Source: Agromyces sp. H17E-10 (GTDB taxonomy: Bacteria; Actinomycetota; Actinomycetes; Actinomycetales; Microbacteriaceae). From it: DNA of 64,000 bases. The translations under genes and the position numbers were made by a program. The stretch is taken from NCBI RefSeq assembly GCF_022919715.1, contig NZ_CP095042.1:4186164-4250163 (forward strand), given 5' to 3'. Under the pieces are notes generated by a model. That model was not told the origin of the DNA and searched no databases. It worked only from the letters and a program-made list of their open reading frames with translations. Shown in pieces: positions 38,092-46,700 of this stretch. The first letter of the stretch is position 1, and every line of letters starts with the position of its first letter.

Positions 38092-39300
38092 GTGGACACC
38101 GACGCGCTGAAGCGCACCTGGTCGCTCGCCGAGACGCTCGGCGACGAGGTCCCGCTCTTCTTCTACTCGCATCTCTTCTACACGCACCCCGAACTGCGAG
38201 CGATGTTCCCGGTCTCGATGGCCACCCAGCGAGACCGGCTCGTCGGTGCGCTCGGGCGCATCGTCTCCAACGTCGACCGACTCGACGACGTGACGGCGTT
38301 CATCCAGCAACTCGGCCGTGACCACCGACGCTTCCAGGTGGTCGCCGAGCACTACGACGCCGTGGGGCTCTCACTCCTCACGACTCTCAAGCACTTCCTC
38401 GGCGACCAGTGGACGCCCGAACTCGCCGCCGACTGGGCCGCGGCCTACGGCGTCATCGCCACCGTCATGGTGCAGGCTGCCGAGGAGTCCGAGCAGACGA
38501 GCCCCGCCGCCTGGGAGGGGCACGTCATCGCCGTCGAGCGCCGCAACATGGAACTCGCGGTGGTGCAGGTGCGCCCCGAGCCCGAGATGTCGTTCGAGCC
38601 CGGGCAGTCGGTGGCGGTCGAGACGAGCTACGCGCCCCGGCTCTGGCGCTATCTCAGCATCGCGAATGCGCCGCGTGATGACGGAACGCTCGAGTTCCAT
38701 GTGCAGCTCGTGCCCGGAGGACAGGTGTCGAGCGCGATCGTGCGCAAGCTCAAGGTCGGCGATGTGCTGCGCCTCGGCGCACCCGTCGGGAACGAACTGA
38801 CCCTCGGTACCGACGAGCACGCTCGCGACCTCCTCATGGTCGCCGGCGGCACCGGGTTCGCCCCGCTCCGAGCCCACCTCGAGCGGATCGACCTGGCCTG
38901 GCAGCGGACCGGCGAGGCGCCGCGCGTGCACCTGTTCCACGGCGCGCGGGTGCCGTGGAACCTCTACGAGCACCGCCTGCTGCAGAGTCTCGCCGGCCGG
39001 CCGTGGTTCAGCTACACCCCCGTGGTCTCCGACGACCCGAGCTACCCGGGGCGGAAGGGACTGGTCGGCGATGCCGCCGTGGCCGAGGGACTCCGTCCCG
39101 ACGCGGTCGCGATGGTGTGCGGTTCGCCCGCCATGGTCAAGCACACGCTCGCCCGACTCCGCGACGCCGGCGTCGCGTCGGACGATCTCCGATTCGAGCA
39201 GTTCGCCACGCTCGAGGACGAGAGCCTGGAAGGCCGCAACGGCATCCGAGATGGGCAGCCCGCCGGGCAGCCCGCCGAACGAATGGGAAGTGCCCGATGA
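38092..39300 (+). CDS. Flavohemoglobin-like protein (globin plus FAD/NAD reductase)
   Basis: A 402-residue two-domain protein. The globin (1-140) has Tyr25 at the B10 position (FFYSHLF) and His78 as proximal ligand (LGRDHRRF). The reductase follows: FAD motif RYLS where Hmp has RxYS, the NAD motif VAGGTGFAPLRA and VCGSPAMV. This is the layout of nitric oxide dioxygenase Hmp, although the FAD motif and the C-terminal tail (Gly/Asn-rich, no Hmp ending) differ. The GTG start is next to a short leader frame and the stop overlaps the start of a DivIVA-like gene, so control by oxygen or NO may be joined to cell-wall growth. Confidence 0.85.
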   Translation: MDTDALKRTWSLAETLGDEVPLFFYSHLFYTHPELRAMFPVSMATQRDRLVGALGRIVSNVDRLDDVTAFIQQLGRDHRRFQVVAEHYDAVGLSLLTTLKHFLGDQWTPELAADWAAAYGVIATVMVQAAEESEQTSPAAWEGHVIAVERRNMELAVVQVRPEPEMSFEPGQSVAVETSYAPRLWRYLSIANAPRDDGTLEFHVQLVPGGQVSSAIVRKLKVGDVLRLGAPVGNELTLGTDEHARDLLMVAGGTGFAPLRAHLERIDLAWQRTGEAPRVHLFHGARVPWNLYEHRLLQSLAGRPWFSYTPVVSDDPSYPGRKGLVGDAAVAEGLRPDAVAMVCGSPAMVKHTLARLRDAGVASDDLRFEQFATLEDESLEGRNGIRDGQPAGQPAERMGSAR

Positions 39301-40124
39301 CTCCCGATCTTGACAACATGTCCCACCCCGAGCCCGAGTCCGAGGCCACGCCGGCTCCCCCGATGCCGGTGAGTCCGGTCCCCACGAGGACGGGTTCGAT
39401 CCCCGTGCAGCCGAGCCCGGCACCGGCAGCGGATGTCGACCTCGCGCGCGCCGTCGCACGCCTGCCGAAGACCGACCCGGCCAGGTTCACCGTCCGGCAC
39501 ATCGGTGCCGGCTACGATCGCGCGGAGATCGACGAGTTCCTCGGCGAACTGAACGAGGCCATCGACGGCGTGCGATCGGCCGTCGAACGCGATCGTCGCG
39601 AACTCGACGAACTGCGCGCGGAGAACGCCAGACTCAGCGCGACGGCCGACGCGAAGCTCGACGAAGAGGTCACGCTGGGTGCCGTCGACCTGCTCTCCCA
39701 AGCGCAGACGATCGCCGACAAGGCCGTCGCCGACGCGGAGCAGTACGCACGCGACCTCGTGCTCGCCGCCCGCGAGGAGTACCGCGACGTGCTCGAGCGT
39801 GCCGCTCGCGCCGAGGACGCGCACGCCCACGCTGCCCCCGGCCCCGGCGGCGCCCCAGCCGTGCCGCAGGCCGCGATGCCCGAGATCGAGTACGTGCGCA
39901 CGTATGCACAGGTCGCACAGGTCCAGCTGCGCTCGGTGCTCGAGGCGCTCGCCGAGCAGGTCGACCGTCTCGGGACGCTGCCGCAGACCGGAGCGGATGC
40001 CGCGAGCCCGATGCCCACGGCCGAGCACGACGCTGACGACGACCCGATCGACGCCGAACCCGACTGGCTGCCCGCCGTCCCGCCGGAGCCCGCGCTGCAG
40101 CGACAGACGTATATCAAGCCCTGA
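39297..40124 (+). CDS. DivIVA-domain coiled-coil protein
   Basis: A 275-residue protein. A Pro-rich N-terminal tail (1-45) is followed by a DivIVA-type domain, FTVRHIGAGYDRAEIDEFLGELNEAI, a coiled coil rich in Arg, Glu and Leu, a second helical segment (YARDLVLAAREEYRDVLERA), and an acidic tail. It is probably a cytoplasmic protein that assembles at curved membrane or wall-growth sites, like Wag31/SepIVA relatives, but it is not the main DivIVA by position. Its ATG overlaps the stop of the flavohemoglobin-like gene (ATGA). Confidence 0.8.
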   Translation: MTPDLDNMSHPEPESEATPAPPMPVSPVPTRTGSIPVQPSPAPAADVDLARAVARLPKTDPARFTVRHIGAGYDRAEIDEFLGELNEAIDGVRSAVERDRRELDELRAENARLSATADAKLDEEVTLGAVDLLSQAQTIADKAVADAEQYARDLVLAAREEYRDVLERAARAEDAHAHAAPGPGGAPAVPQAAMPEIEYVRTYAQVAQVQLRSVLEALAEQVDRLGTLPQTGADAASPMPTAEHDADDDPIDAEPDWLPAVPPEPALQRQTYIKP

Positions 40125-40199
40125 TCGGGCACCGCCCGACCATCGGATGTCGCGGGGGCGTGAGACGATCCCCGCAACGAACGATCGGCGGGAGGTGCG

Positions 40200-41396
40200 A
40201 TGCGGGGCGAGGCGACCGTGCTGCATGCCGACCTCGACGCCTTCTACGCCTCCGTCGAGCAACGCGATTCACCCGAGTTGCGCGGCCGGCCGGTGATCGT
40301 CGGCGGAGGCGTCGTGCTCGCGGCGAGCTATGAGGCGAAGGCGCGCGGCGTCCGCACCGCGATGGGAGGCCGTCAGGCCCGCGATCTGTGCCCCGACGCC
40401 GTGGTCGTCCCGCCCAGGATGGATGCGTACGCGGCGGCGAGCCGAGCCGTGTTCGCGATCTTCCGCGACACGACGCCGTTCGTCGAGGGCCTGTCCATCG
40501 ATGAGGCGTTCCTCGAGGTCGGCGGGCTCCGTCGGATCGCGGGTACACCCGAGCAGATCGCCACCGGCCTCCGGGCGCGCGTCCGGTCCGAGGCCGGCCT
40601 CGCCATCTCCGTCGGGGTCGCGCGCACCAAGTTCCTCGCGAAGGTCGCCAGCGCCGTCAGCAAGCCCGACGGCCTGCTCGTGGTCGAGCCCGAGCGCGAG
40701 GAGCAGTTCCTGCTCCCGCTGCCCGTCGAGCGCCTGTGGGGTGTCGGTGCGGTGACCGCAGAGAAGCTGCACCGGCTCGGCATCACGACCGTCGGGCAGT
40801 TGGCCGAGCTCGAGGGCGCGGTCGCCGAGCGGCTGCTCGGCAAGGCGACGGGCGCACACCTGCATGCGCTGGCGAGGCTCCGTGATCCGCGTCCGGTCGA
40901 CACCGCGCGCCGCCGCGGCTCCATCGGCTCCCAGCGCGCGCTCGGCGCTCGTGCGCGCTCGGCCGACGAACTCGGCGTCATCCTGACGCAGATCGTCGAT
41001 CGACTCGCCCGGCGCCTGCGCGACGGCGACCGCGTGTGTCGCACGGTCGTGCTGAGGCTGCGTTTCGGCGACTTCGCGAAGGCGACCCGGTCGCGCACGC
41101 TCGGCTCTGCGACCGACCGCACGAGCGTGCTGCTGGCCATCGCGCGGGAGCTCCTCGACGGCGCGCTCCCCGAGATCGCCGAGCGCGGCATCACCCTAGT
41201 CGGCGTCTCGTTCTCGCAGCTGGCTCGCGCCGACAGCCTTCAGCCCGAGCTGCCGATCGACTGGGACGACGGTGCCCGCCTCGACACGGTGCTCGACACG
41301 GTGCGAGATCGATTCGGCGCGGCATCCGTCACGAGGGCTGCGCAGCTCGGCCGCGACCCGGGCTGGTCGCCGCCGCAGCTGCCCGAGCACGAATGA
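40200..41396 (+). CDS. dinB: DNA polymerase IV (Y family)
   Basis: Low-fidelity translesion polymerase of 398 residues. The metal-binding motifs are intact: LHADLDAFYASVEQ and SIDEAFLEV. The helix-hairpin-helix segment GVGAVTAEKLHRLGITTVGQLAEL and the little-finger domain follow. No beta-clamp binding peptide is obvious at the C-terminus, which ends WSPPQLPEHE. GGGAGG lies four bases before the ATG. I see no LexA box in the upstream 75 bases. Confidence 0.95.
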   Translation: MRGEATVLHADLDAFYASVEQRDSPELRGRPVIVGGGVVLAASYEAKARGVRTAMGGRQARDLCPDAVVVPPRMDAYAAASRAVFAIFRDTTPFVEGLSIDEAFLEVGGLRRIAGTPEQIATGLRARVRSEAGLAISVGVARTKFLAKVASAVSKPDGLLVVEPEREEQFLLPLPVERLWGVGAVTAEKLHRLGITTVGQLAELEGAVAERLLGKATGAHLHALARLRDPRPVDTARRRGSIGSQRALGARARSADELGVILTQIVDRLARRLRDGDRVCRTVVLRLRFGDFAKATRSRTLGSATDRTSVLLAIARELLDGALPEIAERGITLVGVSFSQLARADSLQPELPIDWDDGARLDTVLDTVRDRFGAASVTRAAQLGRDPGWSPPQLPEHE

Positions 41397-41456
41397 CGGG
41401 CAGGCGCTGCGACGAAGCGTCTCCTGTATGGCGAATCTTGCGCCCAGCGCAAGGGG

Positions 41457-41486
41457 TTGGGGTGGTTCTGCACGCGTTGATACGTT
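41457..41486 (+). promoter_or_regulatory. Promoter of the DUF1704/ATP-grasp pair
   Basis: TTGGGG (41457-41462), 18-base spacer, TACGTT (41481-41486), then six bases and the ATG at 41493. The mRNA should be leaderless. Confidence 0.5.
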
Positions 41487-41492
41487 CATGAG

Positions 41493-42674
41493 ATGTCATC
41501 ACCTTCCGAGGAGCTGGCCCCCGCGCTCGACATCGACCGTCGGCTCACCGAGATCGAGCGTCGCGTCGATCTGCTCGTGAACGTCACGCCTCTCAACGCG
41601 TCGGACGCATGGACCGACTTCGAACGCAGCGACTTCGGCACAGCCCCGTCCCTCCAGCTGCGGGCGCTGGACTTCGACCCCGACCTCACGCGGCGCGACC
41701 TGTACGACCTCGAGGTCGAAGAGGTGGACGATCCGGCGCTGCACGCGCTCTTCCGCGCGAAACGGGACGAGATCGCCCGGCAGATCACGGCGCTGGAGGA
41801 CCGAGACACCTCACGCTTCGTCTACGGGTCTCTCCAGCTCTACGGAACAGTGGCGCCGCCGCTCGCGGCGGCGGCGGCAGAACTGCTCGAGACCGTCCCA
41901 CCGCAGGCGCCCAGCACCCAGACCGTCACCGCTGAGGCGTTCGCCGACGCGGCGCGTGCGGAATTCGAGCGGTATCGCGCGGTGTATCCGGATTTCCCGG
42001 TCCGTGTCGAAGTCCGGGACGACATCTCGGAGCTGATGGTGTCGTTCGGTCGGCTCCTCATCCCCGAGTCCGCCGCCTTCCGGGCCGACCGGGTCGAACC
42101 CCTCCTGCACCACGAGGTCGGCACTCATGTGGTCACGTACCAGAACGGGGCTCGACAACCGCTGACGCTGCTGACGATCGGACTGCCCGGCTACGACGAG
42201 ACCCAGGAAGGTCTCGCCGTGCTCGCCGAATACCTGACCGGCGGACTGGACCCGCGACGACTGCGCGTGCTCGCTGCGCGAGTCGTCGCGGTCGGCCAGA
42301 TGCTCGACGGGGCGGGCCTCCTCGACATCTTCGAGTCGCTCCGGACCGATCACCGCATACCGGCCCGTACGGCGTGGTCCATCGCCATCCGCGTCGTCGT
42401 CGGGGGCGGCTCGGTCAAGGACGCGATCTACCTGCGCGGGATCGCTCGCATCCTCGACGCGCTCGCCGAGGGCAGCAGCCTCGACCTCCTACTCGTCGGG
42501 AAGCTCGCGCTCGACCACATCCCGCTGGTGCAGGACCTGCTCGACCGAGACGTGCTCCGCGCGCCGTGGATCCGCCCGCGCTGGCTCGATGCACCCGGTG
42601 CACAGGATCGTCTCGACCGGCTGCGCGCCGGCGCGACGGTCACCGACCTCTACGAGGGCGGGGTGGCGGCATGA
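41493..42674 (+). CDS. DUF1704 metallopeptidase-like protein with QEGLA motif
   Basis: A 393-residue member of DUF1704, named in databases for its QEGLA motif as a flavohemoglobin expression modulator. The gluzincin-type zinc site is complete: HEVGTH at 207-212 and ETQEGLA with Gln-Glu near 238-239. The eukaryotic members MATCAP1/2 (KIAA0895L/KIAA0895) are carboxypeptidases that remove the C-terminal Tyr of alpha-tubulin, so a carboxypeptidase activity is a fair inference; the substrate here is unknown. Its stop overlaps the start of an ATP-grasp ligase (ATGA). No signal peptide is seen. Confidence 0.85.
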   Translation: MSSPSEELAPALDIDRRLTEIERRVDLLVNVTPLNASDAWTDFERSDFGTAPSLQLRALDFDPDLTRRDLYDLEVEEVDDPALHALFRAKRDEIARQITALEDRDTSRFVYGSLQLYGTVAPPLAAAAAELLETVPPQAPSTQTVTAEAFADAARAEFERYRAVYPDFPVRVEVRDDISELMVSFGRLLIPESAAFRADRVEPLLHHEVGTHVVTYQNGARQPLTLLTIGLPGYDETQEGLAVLAEYLTGGLDPRRLRVLAARVVAVGQMLDGAGLLDIFESLRTDHRIPARTAWSIAIRVVVGGGSVKDAIYLRGIARILDALAEGSSLDLLLVGKLALDHIPLVQDLLDRDVLRAPWIRPRWLDAPGAQDRLDRLRAGATVTDLYEGGVAA

Positions 42675-43669
42675 AGCTCGCATTCCTCGTCAACGACGTC
42701 GACACCGAGGTGGACGAGTACGCGACCACCCGACTGGCCAGGGCCGCCGCGAGGAGCGGGCACGAGGCTTGGTACGTCGGCGTGGGCGACCTCGAGCTGG
42801 GCAGTCATGACGGGCTCTTCGCGGCGAGGGCTCGCCCCGCGACGTGGAAGCGCCGCGACGACCTCGCGAGCTTCATGGAGCGGATCAAGGCGTGCGAGGC
42901 CGAGCGGATCGTCATGGACGAACTGGACGCGCTCGTCCTCCGCAACGAGTCGATCGACGACCTGCAGGCGCGCCCGTGGGCCAGCCCGATGGGCGTGGTG
43001 TTCGGACAGATGCTCGCCGCCCGCGGTGTCACGGTGGTCAACGACCCGAACACCCTCCATCGTGCGACCAGCAAGCTCTACCTGGAGGAGTTCCCCGAGA
43101 CCGTCCGGCCGCGGTCGCTCGTGACCCGCAGCCCGGAGGCGATCCAGCAGTTCGTCGACGAGGTCGGACACTGCGTCGTCAAACCGCTGTACGGGGCGAA
43201 GGGGCGCAACGTCTTCATGATCGACGGTCCCGGAGAGACCAACCTCGCGCAGATGACGGAGGCCGTGCTGCAGGACGGCTACGCCATCGTCCAGGAGTTC
43301 ATCGACGCAACCGATGACGGTGATGCCCGGATCTTCCTGCTGGAGGGACGCATCCTCGAGCGAGACGGACGGCCTGCCGCCTTCCGGCGCGTGCCCACCG
43401 GGAACGACCCGCGCGCCAACATCAGCACCGGCGGTCAGTCGGTGCCGCTCGAGATCGGTGCGCCCGTGCTCGGCATCGTCGAGGCGATGCACGACAAGCT
43501 CATCGCGGACGGCATGTTCCTCGTCGGGATCGACGTGATCGGCAGCCACGTCGTGGAGATCAACGCGGAGAGTCCCGGCGGCTTCCAGAGCGTCGAGCGG
43601 CTCTACGGCATCGACGTCGCCGAGACCGTCATCGAGGCCCTCGAGCGCCGTGCGATGCCGCCGTCCTGA
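42671..43669 (+). CDS. ATP-grasp ligase, glutathione synthetase-like
   Basis: A 332-residue ATP-grasp enzyme similar to GshB and RimK-type ligases, which join a carboxylate to an amine through an acyl phosphate. Nucleotide-site features are VNDPNTLHRATSKLY, VVKPLYGAKGRNVFMI, IVQEFID and the metal-binding Glu/Asn in HVVEINAESPGGFQ. Actinobacteria of this type usually use mycothiol, not glutathione, and no gamma-glutamylcysteine synthetase is nearby, so real glutathione synthesis is unlikely. The overlap with a DUF1704 peptidase suggests that the two act on the same peptide. The start at 42671 is fixed by the ATGA overlap. Confidence 0.85.
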   Translation: MKLAFLVNDVDTEVDEYATTRLARAAARSGHEAWYVGVGDLELGSHDGLFAARARPATWKRRDDLASFMERIKACEAERIVMDELDALVLRNESIDDLQARPWASPMGVVFGQMLAARGVTVVNDPNTLHRATSKLYLEEFPETVRPRSLVTRSPEAIQQFVDEVGHCVVKPLYGAKGRNVFMIDGPGETNLAQMTEAVLQDGYAIVQEFIDATDDGDARIFLLEGRILERDGRPAAFRRVPTGNDPRANISTGGQSVPLEIGAPVLGIVEAMHDKLIADGMFLVGIDVIGSHVVEINAESPGGFQSVERLYGIDVAETVIEALERRAMPPS

Positions 43670-43744
43670 GCCGTCCGCCCATCGAGCGGCAGGGCCGGCG
43701 CGCTCACGTGGGCGGATGCTTCGGCTCCCGGATGACCGCCTGAT

Positions 43745-44104
43745 TCACCCTGGGCCATCGGGGTACGCGAGATCGTAGGCGCGCGAGACCTTCTGCGGGA
43801 CGACCATGCGCCAGGCATCGACCACGAACTCGCGCGCCTCGCTCGGCTCCAGAGCAGCAAGTTCGGCATGAACCCAGTTGAAGCGCATGTCGGTAGGCGA
43901 CGGCAGTTGGAACTTGTGCGGCTGGCCCCCGACGAGCGCTGCCCGTTCCTCCTTCGGGAACGCGAAGCCCATCACGGTTTCGTCGAGGGAGAACGCGACG
44001 TAGACCAGCTGTCCGACGCGGAACTTCAACCTGTCGCGTACGTACACCTCGTACGACCGCTCGAGCTCGGTGCCCAGACGACGTACGTCTTCGAGTCGCG
44101 CCAT
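43745..44104 (-). CDS. MmcQ/YjbR family protein
   Basis: A 119-residue small protein with the CyaY-like fold family features VAFSLDETVMGFAFPKEER, FNWVHAELAAL and the C-terminal VVDAWRMVVPQKVSRAY. The family is annotated as DNA-binding but evidence is slight. TAGGGT lies six bases upstream of the ATG, so the mRNA is probably leaderless. Confidence 0.85.
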   Translation of the reverse strand: MARLEDVRRLGTELERSYEVYVRDRLKFRVGQLVYVAFSLDETVMGFAFPKEERAALVGGQPHKFQLPSPTDMRFNWVHAELAALEPSEAREFVVDAWRMVVPQKVSRAYDLAYPDGPG

Positions 44105-44110
44105 GCGTGA

Positions 44111-44116
44111 ACCCTA
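44111..44116 (-). promoter_or_regulatory. -10 box for leaderless YjbR gene
   Basis: TAGGGT, six bases, ATG at 44104. Confidence 0.5.
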
Positions 44117-44218
44117 CTTCGGATATCGCTCGGCGACGAGTACCTGCCGGACTCGATGATCAGCGCGTGCCGAGCACCGCCCGGACGCCCTCGCCGTCGT
44201 GCTCGCGCATTCTTCGAG

Positions 44219-44292
44219 TAGGGCGGACGGGACTTGAACCCGTGACCGATGGATTATGAGTCCACTGCTCTGACCAGCTGAGCTACCGCCCC
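44219..44292 (-). tRNA. tRNA with CAU anticodon (Ile2 with lysidine, or elongator Met)
   Basis: Cloverleaf on the minus strand: acceptor GGGGCGG with CCGCCCT (first pair G-U), D-arm AGCTCAGCTGGTCAGAGC, anticodon arm GTGGA-CTCATAA-TCCAT, T-arm CACGG-GTTCAAGT-CCGT. The anticodon is CAT. Identity cannot be settled by eye; the initiator is excluded because the anticodon stem lacks the three G-C pairs. CCA is not encoded. Confidence 0.92.
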
Positions 44293-44323
44293 GCGCGCCG
44301 CCGCGGCACCGCCCGGAGTACGG

Positions 44324-45571
44324 TCACTCAGGCGTCGCGACCGGCGCGGCGTCGGTGACGGGGTCCGTCACCGGCCTCCCACGATACAGGCTCTCGAACG
44401 TCGAGAGCGTGCGCTGGATGTCGTGCGCGGCGACGATGCGGATCGAGCCCTCCTTGAGGGCGCGATACTCGGATTCGGGCGCCTCGAGCACCTTGCGGAG
44501 CTTCGCCGCGAGGTCTTCGGGATTCGACGGCTCGAACAGGTAGCCGTTCTCGCCGTCGTGCACGAGGTGCGGCAGCGCCATCGCGTTCGCGGCCACGACG
44601 GGCAGCGCCGACGCCATCGCCTCCATCGTCACGATCGACTGCAGTTCGGCGATCGACGGCATCGCGAGCACCGAGGCGCGGTGATAGGCGTCGCGCAACT
44701 GCTCGTCGGTGACCCGGCCGGTGAACGTCACGCGGTCGGCGATGCCGAGCTCGGCGGCGAGGTGCTGCAGATTCTTCAGCTGGTCGCCGCCGCCGACGAT
44801 CTCGACCTTCGCGTCGAGCTCTGCGGGCAGCAGCTTCGCCGCGCGCAGCAGCACGTCGATCTGCTTCTCACCCGTCACGCGGCCCACGAACAGGATGCGG
44901 TTCTCGGTGCGCGGCTCCCAGTCGGGCGAGTACTTGTGCGCGTCGATGCCGCACGAGATGGCGTGCACGCCCTCGAGGCCGGTGTGCTCCTCGAGGAAGC
45001 GCGCGGCCTTGCGCGTCGGCGTGGTGACGGCCTCGGCCCGGATGAACGAGCGTCGGGCCGCCTTCCAGGCGAGGCCGGTCGCCCACTCCTGCCAGGCCTT
45101 CGGCAGCATCGTGAACTCGAGCATGTTCTCGGGCATGAAGTGATTCGTGCCGATGATGCGGATGCCCCGCTTCTCGGCCTCGACCGAGAGCCCGCGCCCG
45201 ACGACGATGTGCGACTGGAAGTGCACGACGTCGGGCTTCACCTCGTCGATGACTCGGGCGCTGTTCTGCTTGATGCGCCACGGCAGCGCGAACCGCAGCC
45301 AGTCGTGCGGGTACCAGCGCCAGCTGTAGAGGCGGTGCGCCGTGATCTCCTGACCCTCGTGCACCTCCTTCCACGTGCCGTGCTTGCGGCTCGCAGCCGG
45401 CGCCATGACGTGCACCTCATGCCCTCGCTCGACGAGTCCGGCCGCGAGGCGCTCGGCGAATCGCGCTGCGCCGTTGACGTCGGGAGCGAAGGTGTCGGCA
45501 CCGATCAGGATCTTGAGGGGGCGGTCGGACGTGGCGCCATCGGGCGCACTCGCACCGGGGGTGTCAGACAC
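44324..45571 (-). CDS. Glycosyltransferase family 4 (GT-B fold)
   Basis: A 415-residue cytoplasmic or membrane-associated sugar transferase. The acceptor domain begins KILIGADTFAPDVNGAARFAERLA and the donor domain carries ILFVGRVTGEKQIDVLLRAA and the GT4 signature MPSIAELQSIVTMEAMASALPVVAANAMALPH in adjacent parts, where the E-x7-E glutamates bind the sugar nucleotide. It resembles mannosyl- and glucosyltransferases for phosphoinositides or glycolipids, but the substrate is not determinable. The start is GTG with a GAGGAA ribosome site. Confidence 0.9.
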   Translation of the reverse strand: MSDTPGASAPDGATSDRPLKILIGADTFAPDVNGAARFAERLAAGLVERGHEVHVMAPAASRKHGTWKEVHEGQEITAHRLYSWRWYPHDWLRFALPWRIKQNSARVIDEVKPDVVHFQSHIVVGRGLSVEAEKRGIRIIGTNHFMPENMLEFTMLPKAWQEWATGLAWKAARRSFIRAEAVTTPTRKAARFLEEHTGLEGVHAISCGIDAHKYSPDWEPRTENRILFVGRVTGEKQIDVLLRAAKLLPAELDAKVEIVGGGDQLKNLQHLAAELGIADRVTFTGRVTDEQLRDAYHRASVLAMPSIAELQSIVTMEAMASALPVVAANAMALPHLVHDGENGYLFEPSNPEDLAAKLRKVLEAPESEYRALKEGSIRIVAAHDIQRTLSTFESLYRGRPVTDPVTDAAPVATPE

Positions 45572-45666
45572 GGGTCGTGGTTCCTCACAGTTTCTTGGGC
45601 AGGACGGTCGGTCCCGTCGAGTACCGCGGCGCGAAGCGATGGGCGCGGCGGACTGAATCCGACCAT

Positions 45667-45672
45667 AGTCTA
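45667..45672 (-). promoter_or_regulatory. -10 box of the glycosyltransferase gene
   Basis: TAGACT on the minus strand in the 171-base gap, giving a leader of about 90 bases. Confidence 0.4.
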
Positions 45673-45742
45673 CGCAGCGCAGCCGAGCGGATGCCGTGCG
45701 CGCATGTCGGAACCGAGACCGAAGGCTGCGCGCTCCGCGACG

Positions 45743-46660
45743 TCAGAGCCGCGTCTGCGGATGGTTCTTCGCGAGACGGAAGACACCCCACACGGCGATC
45801 GCACCCGAGAGCACGTAGATGACGAGCGCCCACGGCGGGGCCTGCGACGCCTCGCCGAGCACGGCGATGCCGATGACGACCGCCACGAGGGGGTCGACGA
45901 CCGTGAGCCCCGCGATGACGAGGTCGGGCGGCCCCGACGCGTAGGCGTTCTGCACGAAGTAGGCGCCCAGCGCCGTCGCCGCGAGCAGGCCGACGATGCA
46001 GAGGATGCTGAGCCAGCCGAAGTCGCCCTGCTCGATCGCCCCGAGCACGACCTTCGCGAGCGTGGCGACGAAGCCGTAGAGCACGCCGGCCATGATCACG
46101 TAATAGATCGCCCTGATCCGCTTGCGGAACCAGATGAACGTGACGAGCGCGATGAGCAGCACGACGAGCAGGATCGCGAGGATAATGATGAGCTGCGCGT
46201 CGGTGACCGGCTTGTCGACCGCGGTGAACGCGGCGACGCCGACGAAGAGGAACACGCCGCCGACGCACATGATGATCGCGACGATCGACTTGTGGCCCAG
46301 CTTCACGTGGTTCACCCGCGAGTTCACGATCGACGTGATCACGAGCCCGATGGCGCCGAGCGGCTGCACCACGATGATCGGCGCGAACTTGAGGCTCGCC
46401 AGCTGGAACACGATCGCGAGGCCGAGCATGAGGGTGCCGAGCACCCACGACGGCCGGGCGAGCAGCAGGCCGAGCTGGCGGAGGTCGAGCCCCTTGCCGA
46501 GCGTGTCGCTCGTGCGCGACTCCACCTTGACGACGCCCCGGTGCTGGAACTGCGCACCGAGCGAGAGGAAGATGGCGCCGACGAGCGCCAGCGGGATGCC
46601 GATGAACGTCTGAGGGTCGAGCGGGATCTGCTCCGCGAGGTCGCTCAGGTCGGGATTCAC
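45743..46660 (-). CDS. DMT superfamily (EamA/NIPA-like) transporter
   Basis: A 305-residue protein with about nine membrane helices and two related halves, the layout of drug/metabolite transporters. The segments IPLALVGAIFLSLGAQFQHRG and APIIVVQPLGAIGLVITSIVN resemble NIPA-type magnesium or metabolite permeases. The substrate is unknown. GTG at 46660 is preceded at six bases by TAGGGT, another leaderless layout, and it is divergent from def. Confidence 0.85.
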   Translation of the reverse strand: MNPDLSDLAEQIPLDPQTFIGIPLALVGAIFLSLGAQFQHRGVVKVESRTSDTLGKGLDLRQLGLLLARPSWVLGTLMLGLAIVFQLASLKFAPIIVVQPLGAIGLVITSIVNSRVNHVKLGHKSIVAIIMCVGGVFLFVGVAAFTAVDKPVTDAQLIIILAILLVVLLIALVTFIWFRKRIRAIYYVIMAGVLYGFVATLAKVVLGAIEQGDFGWLSILCIVGLLAATALGAYFVQNAYASGPPDLVIAGLTVVDPLVAVVIGIAVLGEASQAPPWALVIYVLSGAIAVWGVFRLAKNHPQTRL

Positions 46661-46666
46661 GCAACG

Positions 46667-46672
46667 ACCCTA
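46667..46672 (-). promoter_or_regulatory. -10 box for leaderless DMT transporter gene
   Basis: TAGGGT, six bases, GTG at 46660. Confidence 0.5.
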
Positions 46673-46688
46673 CCTGCTCGGCGCCCGA

Positions 46689-46694
46689 TATCCT
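46689..46694 (+). promoter_or_regulatory. -10 box for leaderless def
   Basis: TATCCT, six bases, ATG at 46701. Only 16 bases separate it from the divergent -10 box at 46667-46672, so the two polymerases would exclude each other. Confidence 0.5.
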
Positions 46695-46700
46695 TGCCGA

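Noticed and set aside
42671..43669. True glutathione synthetase
   Set aside because: No gamma-glutamylcysteine ligase is nearby, actinobacteria of this type usually make mycothiol, and the gene is coupled to a DUF1704 peptidase.
44219..44292. Initiator tRNA-Met
   Set aside because: The anticodon stem lacks the three consecutive G-C pairs of initiators, and the first acceptor pair is G-U, not the unpaired C-A type.
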